NCBI GenBank assembly: GCA_004554075.1
Contig: SFOB01000127.1
Location: 1-6,288, forward strand
Direction: 5' to 3'
DNA length: 6,288 nt
Source of the DNA: Treponema sp.
GTDB taxonomy: Bacteria > Spirochaetota > Spirochaetia > Treponematales > Treponemataceae
In this document: piece by piece, positions 5,134 to 6,288 of the stretch
Numbering within the stretch: position 1 is the first letter of the stretch
Layout of the letters: every line of letters starts with the position of its first letter
The notes under the pieces: model-generated
The model's database searches: none
What the model was told of the DNA's origin: nothing
Seen by the model: only the letters and a program-made list of their open reading frames with translations
Program-made: the position numbers and the translations under genes

Positions 5134-6168
5134 ATGTTAACATCCGATTTTAATTTTAATCTGCCTGAAGATTTGATTGCGCAGCATCCGAGTGGAGTTC
5201 GCGGGCAGGATAAACTTATGCTTTTGAATCGTGCCACAGGCGAAGTAGAACATCACATGATGGACGACCTTCCAGACTTAATTGAGCCGGGCACACTCAT
5301 GATTTTTAATAACAGCCGTGTTCGCCGTGCGCGAGTTTACGGAATCAAAGAAACTACCGGCCGCGAAACAGAATTTATGTTTCTCAACACAATCGACAAA
5401 GAATGCTGCATATGGAATACAATGGTAAAGTCTGCAAAAAAGCAGAAACCTGGAATGCATTATAAATTCCCAGACGGAACTGTAGCAGAAATCGTTGACC
5501 ACGAAGGAAATGCAGGAACTGAATTTCGTGCCCTTAAATTTGATTTTGCAATTGATGAAGACTGGTTCGAAAGAAACGGTCACATTCCGCTTCCTCCATA
5601 CATTAAGCGCGGGGATACAGAAGAAGACTCGGAACGCTATCAGAATGTTTACGCAACAGATACAGGTTCTGCTGCCTGCCCGACAGCGGGCCTTCACTTT
5701 ACAGAGGAAATGCTTGCCCGTCTGGATGCAAAGGGAATTGAACGCCGTTTTGTAACCTTGCATGTAGGTCTTGGAACCTTCCTTCCTGTCCGCGAAGAAA
5801 ATATTGAAAATCATAAGATGCATGAAGAATGGTCAAAGGCTGAAGGCCGCCCGATTCTTGCGGTTGGAACAACAAGTGTCCGTACCCTCGAAAGTGTTGC
5901 TCAGAAAATTGAGATGGAAGGTGGGGTAGTTGGTGCTAACAATGAATGGGTTCGTGCCGGTACAAACTCAACAAGTATCTTTATGTACCCGGGCTTTAAG
6001 TTTAAGGTTGTAGATAAAATGTTTACAAACTTCCACACTCCGGAAAGTACACTGATTATGCTGGTGTCTGCCTTTGCAGGCCGCGAACATATTTTGAATG
6101 CATACAATACCGCGGTAGAAAATAGATATCGCTTCTTCTCTTATGGCGACTGTATGTTTATTAGGTAA
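5134..6168 (+). CDS. queA: S-adenosylmethionine:tRNA ribosyltransferase-isomerase QueA
   Basis: QueA transfers and rearranges the ribosyl part of S-adenosylmethionine onto 7-aminomethyl-7-deazaguanine in tRNA, making epoxyqueuosine. The 344-residue protein shows the family signatures in order: LPEDLIAQHP (10-19), the FNNSRVRRARVYG segment (58-70), GSAACPTAGLHFT (178-190), TLHVGLGTFLPV (208-219), AVGTTSVRTLES (243-254), TNFHTPESTLIMLVSAFAG (298-316) and RYRFFSYGDCMF (331-342). Compared from memory with E. coli QueA, about 13 residues are missing between H230-W233 and the AVGTT motif, where a helix is expected. The frame is kept. The gene follows ruvB by 27 bases, an order seen in other bacteria. 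No Shine-Dalgarno is visible; a -10-like element stands 7 bases before the ATG. Identification is secure; full activity is not assured because of the gap. Confidence 0.95.
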   Translation: MLTSDFNFNLPEDLIAQHPSGVRGQDKLMLLNRATGEVEHHMMDDLPDLIEPGTLMIFNNSRVRRARVYGIKETTGRETEFMFLNTIDKECCIWNTMVKSAKKQKPGMHYKFPDGTVAEIVDHEGNAGTEFRALKFDFAIDEDWFERNGHIPLPPYIKRGDTEEDSERYQNVYATDTGSAACPTAGLHFTEEMLARLDAKGIERRFVTLHVGLGTFLPVREENIENHKMHEEWSKAEGRPILAVGTTSVRTLESVAQKIEMEGGVVGANNEWVRAGTNSTSIFMYPGFKFKVVDKMFTNFHTPESTLIMLVSAFAGREHILNAYNTAVENRYRFFSYGDCMFIR

Positions 6169-6239
6169 GCTGCTCGAAACTGTATCTTGCTAAATTAAAG
6201 AACTGCTGGCGCATAACGTCGGTAATCATCTGATCGGTG
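6161..6239 (-). CDS. C-terminal fragment of an unidentified convergent protein
   Basis: The minus strand is open from 6239 to a TAA at 6163-6161, about 25 codons ending RYSFEQLT. The other frames of this stretch contain stops sooner. The fragment would overlap the last 8 bases of queA tail to tail. Upstream the frame runs into the inverted queA copy and soon meets a TGA, so the true upstream sequence is missing. No family is recognised, and the short length makes this tentative. Confidence 0.35.
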
Positions 6240-6288
6240 GCGGCCTGCAAAGGCAGACACCAGCATAATCAGTGTACTTAGATCGGAA
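6240..6288. other. Probable assembly artefact: inverted queA copy plus sequencing adapter
   Basis: Bases 6240-6279 are the exact reverse complement of 6045-6084 inside queA (40 of 40). The remaining nine bases, AGATCGGAA, equal the start of the Illumina TruSeq adapter (AGATCGGAAGAGC). Together they look like a fold-back chimeric fragment read through into its adapter. This stretch should not be treated as genomic. Confidence 0.85.

Noticed and set aside
5278..5823. Minus-strand frame of 181 codons inside queA
   Set aside because: It is antisense to strongly conserved QueA motifs and is Cys/Phe-rich, as expected of a shadow frame.
6240..6279. Long inverted repeat with queA as a biological element
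   Set aside because: It is followed immediately by adapter sequence at the contig end, so a fold-back artefact is the better explanation.
1..6288. CRISPR array, tRNA or rRNA genes, insertion sequence, riboswitch
   Set aside because: No regularly spaced direct repeats, cloverleaf sequences, transposase motifs or known aptamer cores were seen.

Overview
The window looks like a metagenome-derived contig from a spirochaete of the Treponema type. This is an inference from protein style, moderate base composition and the ruvA-ruvB-queA order; no ribosomal RNA marker is present. Both ends are incomplete. The last 49 bases appear to be artefact: a 40-base inverted copy of queA followed by nine bases identical to the start of the Illumina TruSeq adapter.

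The left half (about 1-3311) reads leftward on the minus strand and looks like a zinc-homeostasis operon. From its promoter it runs: a Fur-family regulator (probably Zur-like), a small two-helix membrane protein with a His/Cys cluster, a CobW/COG0523-type G3E GTPase, and a ZnuA-like periplasmic metal-binding protein with a His-rich acidic loop. No permease or ATPase gene of the transporter is in the window. Behind the binding protein lies the 5' end of truB (tRNA pseudouridine-55 synthase), cut by the contig edge. Its likely GTG start sits in the loop of a perfect 16-bp hairpin. Two non-coding repeat elements are inserted between genes of this operon: a GC-rich hairpin block before znuA, and a symmetric two-hairpin element before the GTPase gene.

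The 112-bp divergent region (3312-3423) is the control centre. It holds a near-consensus promoter for the regulator operon, a degenerate Fur-type box over that promoter's -10 and start region, a perfect 7-1-7 Fur-type palindrome just upstream of its -35, and a separate rightward promoter for ruvA. The simplest reading is an autoregulated operon that represses itself when metal is plentiful.

The right half (3424-6168) reads rightward: ruvA and ruvB (Holliday-junction branch migration), then queA (queuosine synthesis). Both ruvA and queA have a -10-like element only 6-7 bases before the ATG and no Shine-Dalgarno sequence, which suggests leaderless transcripts. QueA seems to lack about 13 residues in one conserved stretch. 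A convergent minus-strand reading frame overlaps the end of queA before the artefact begins.
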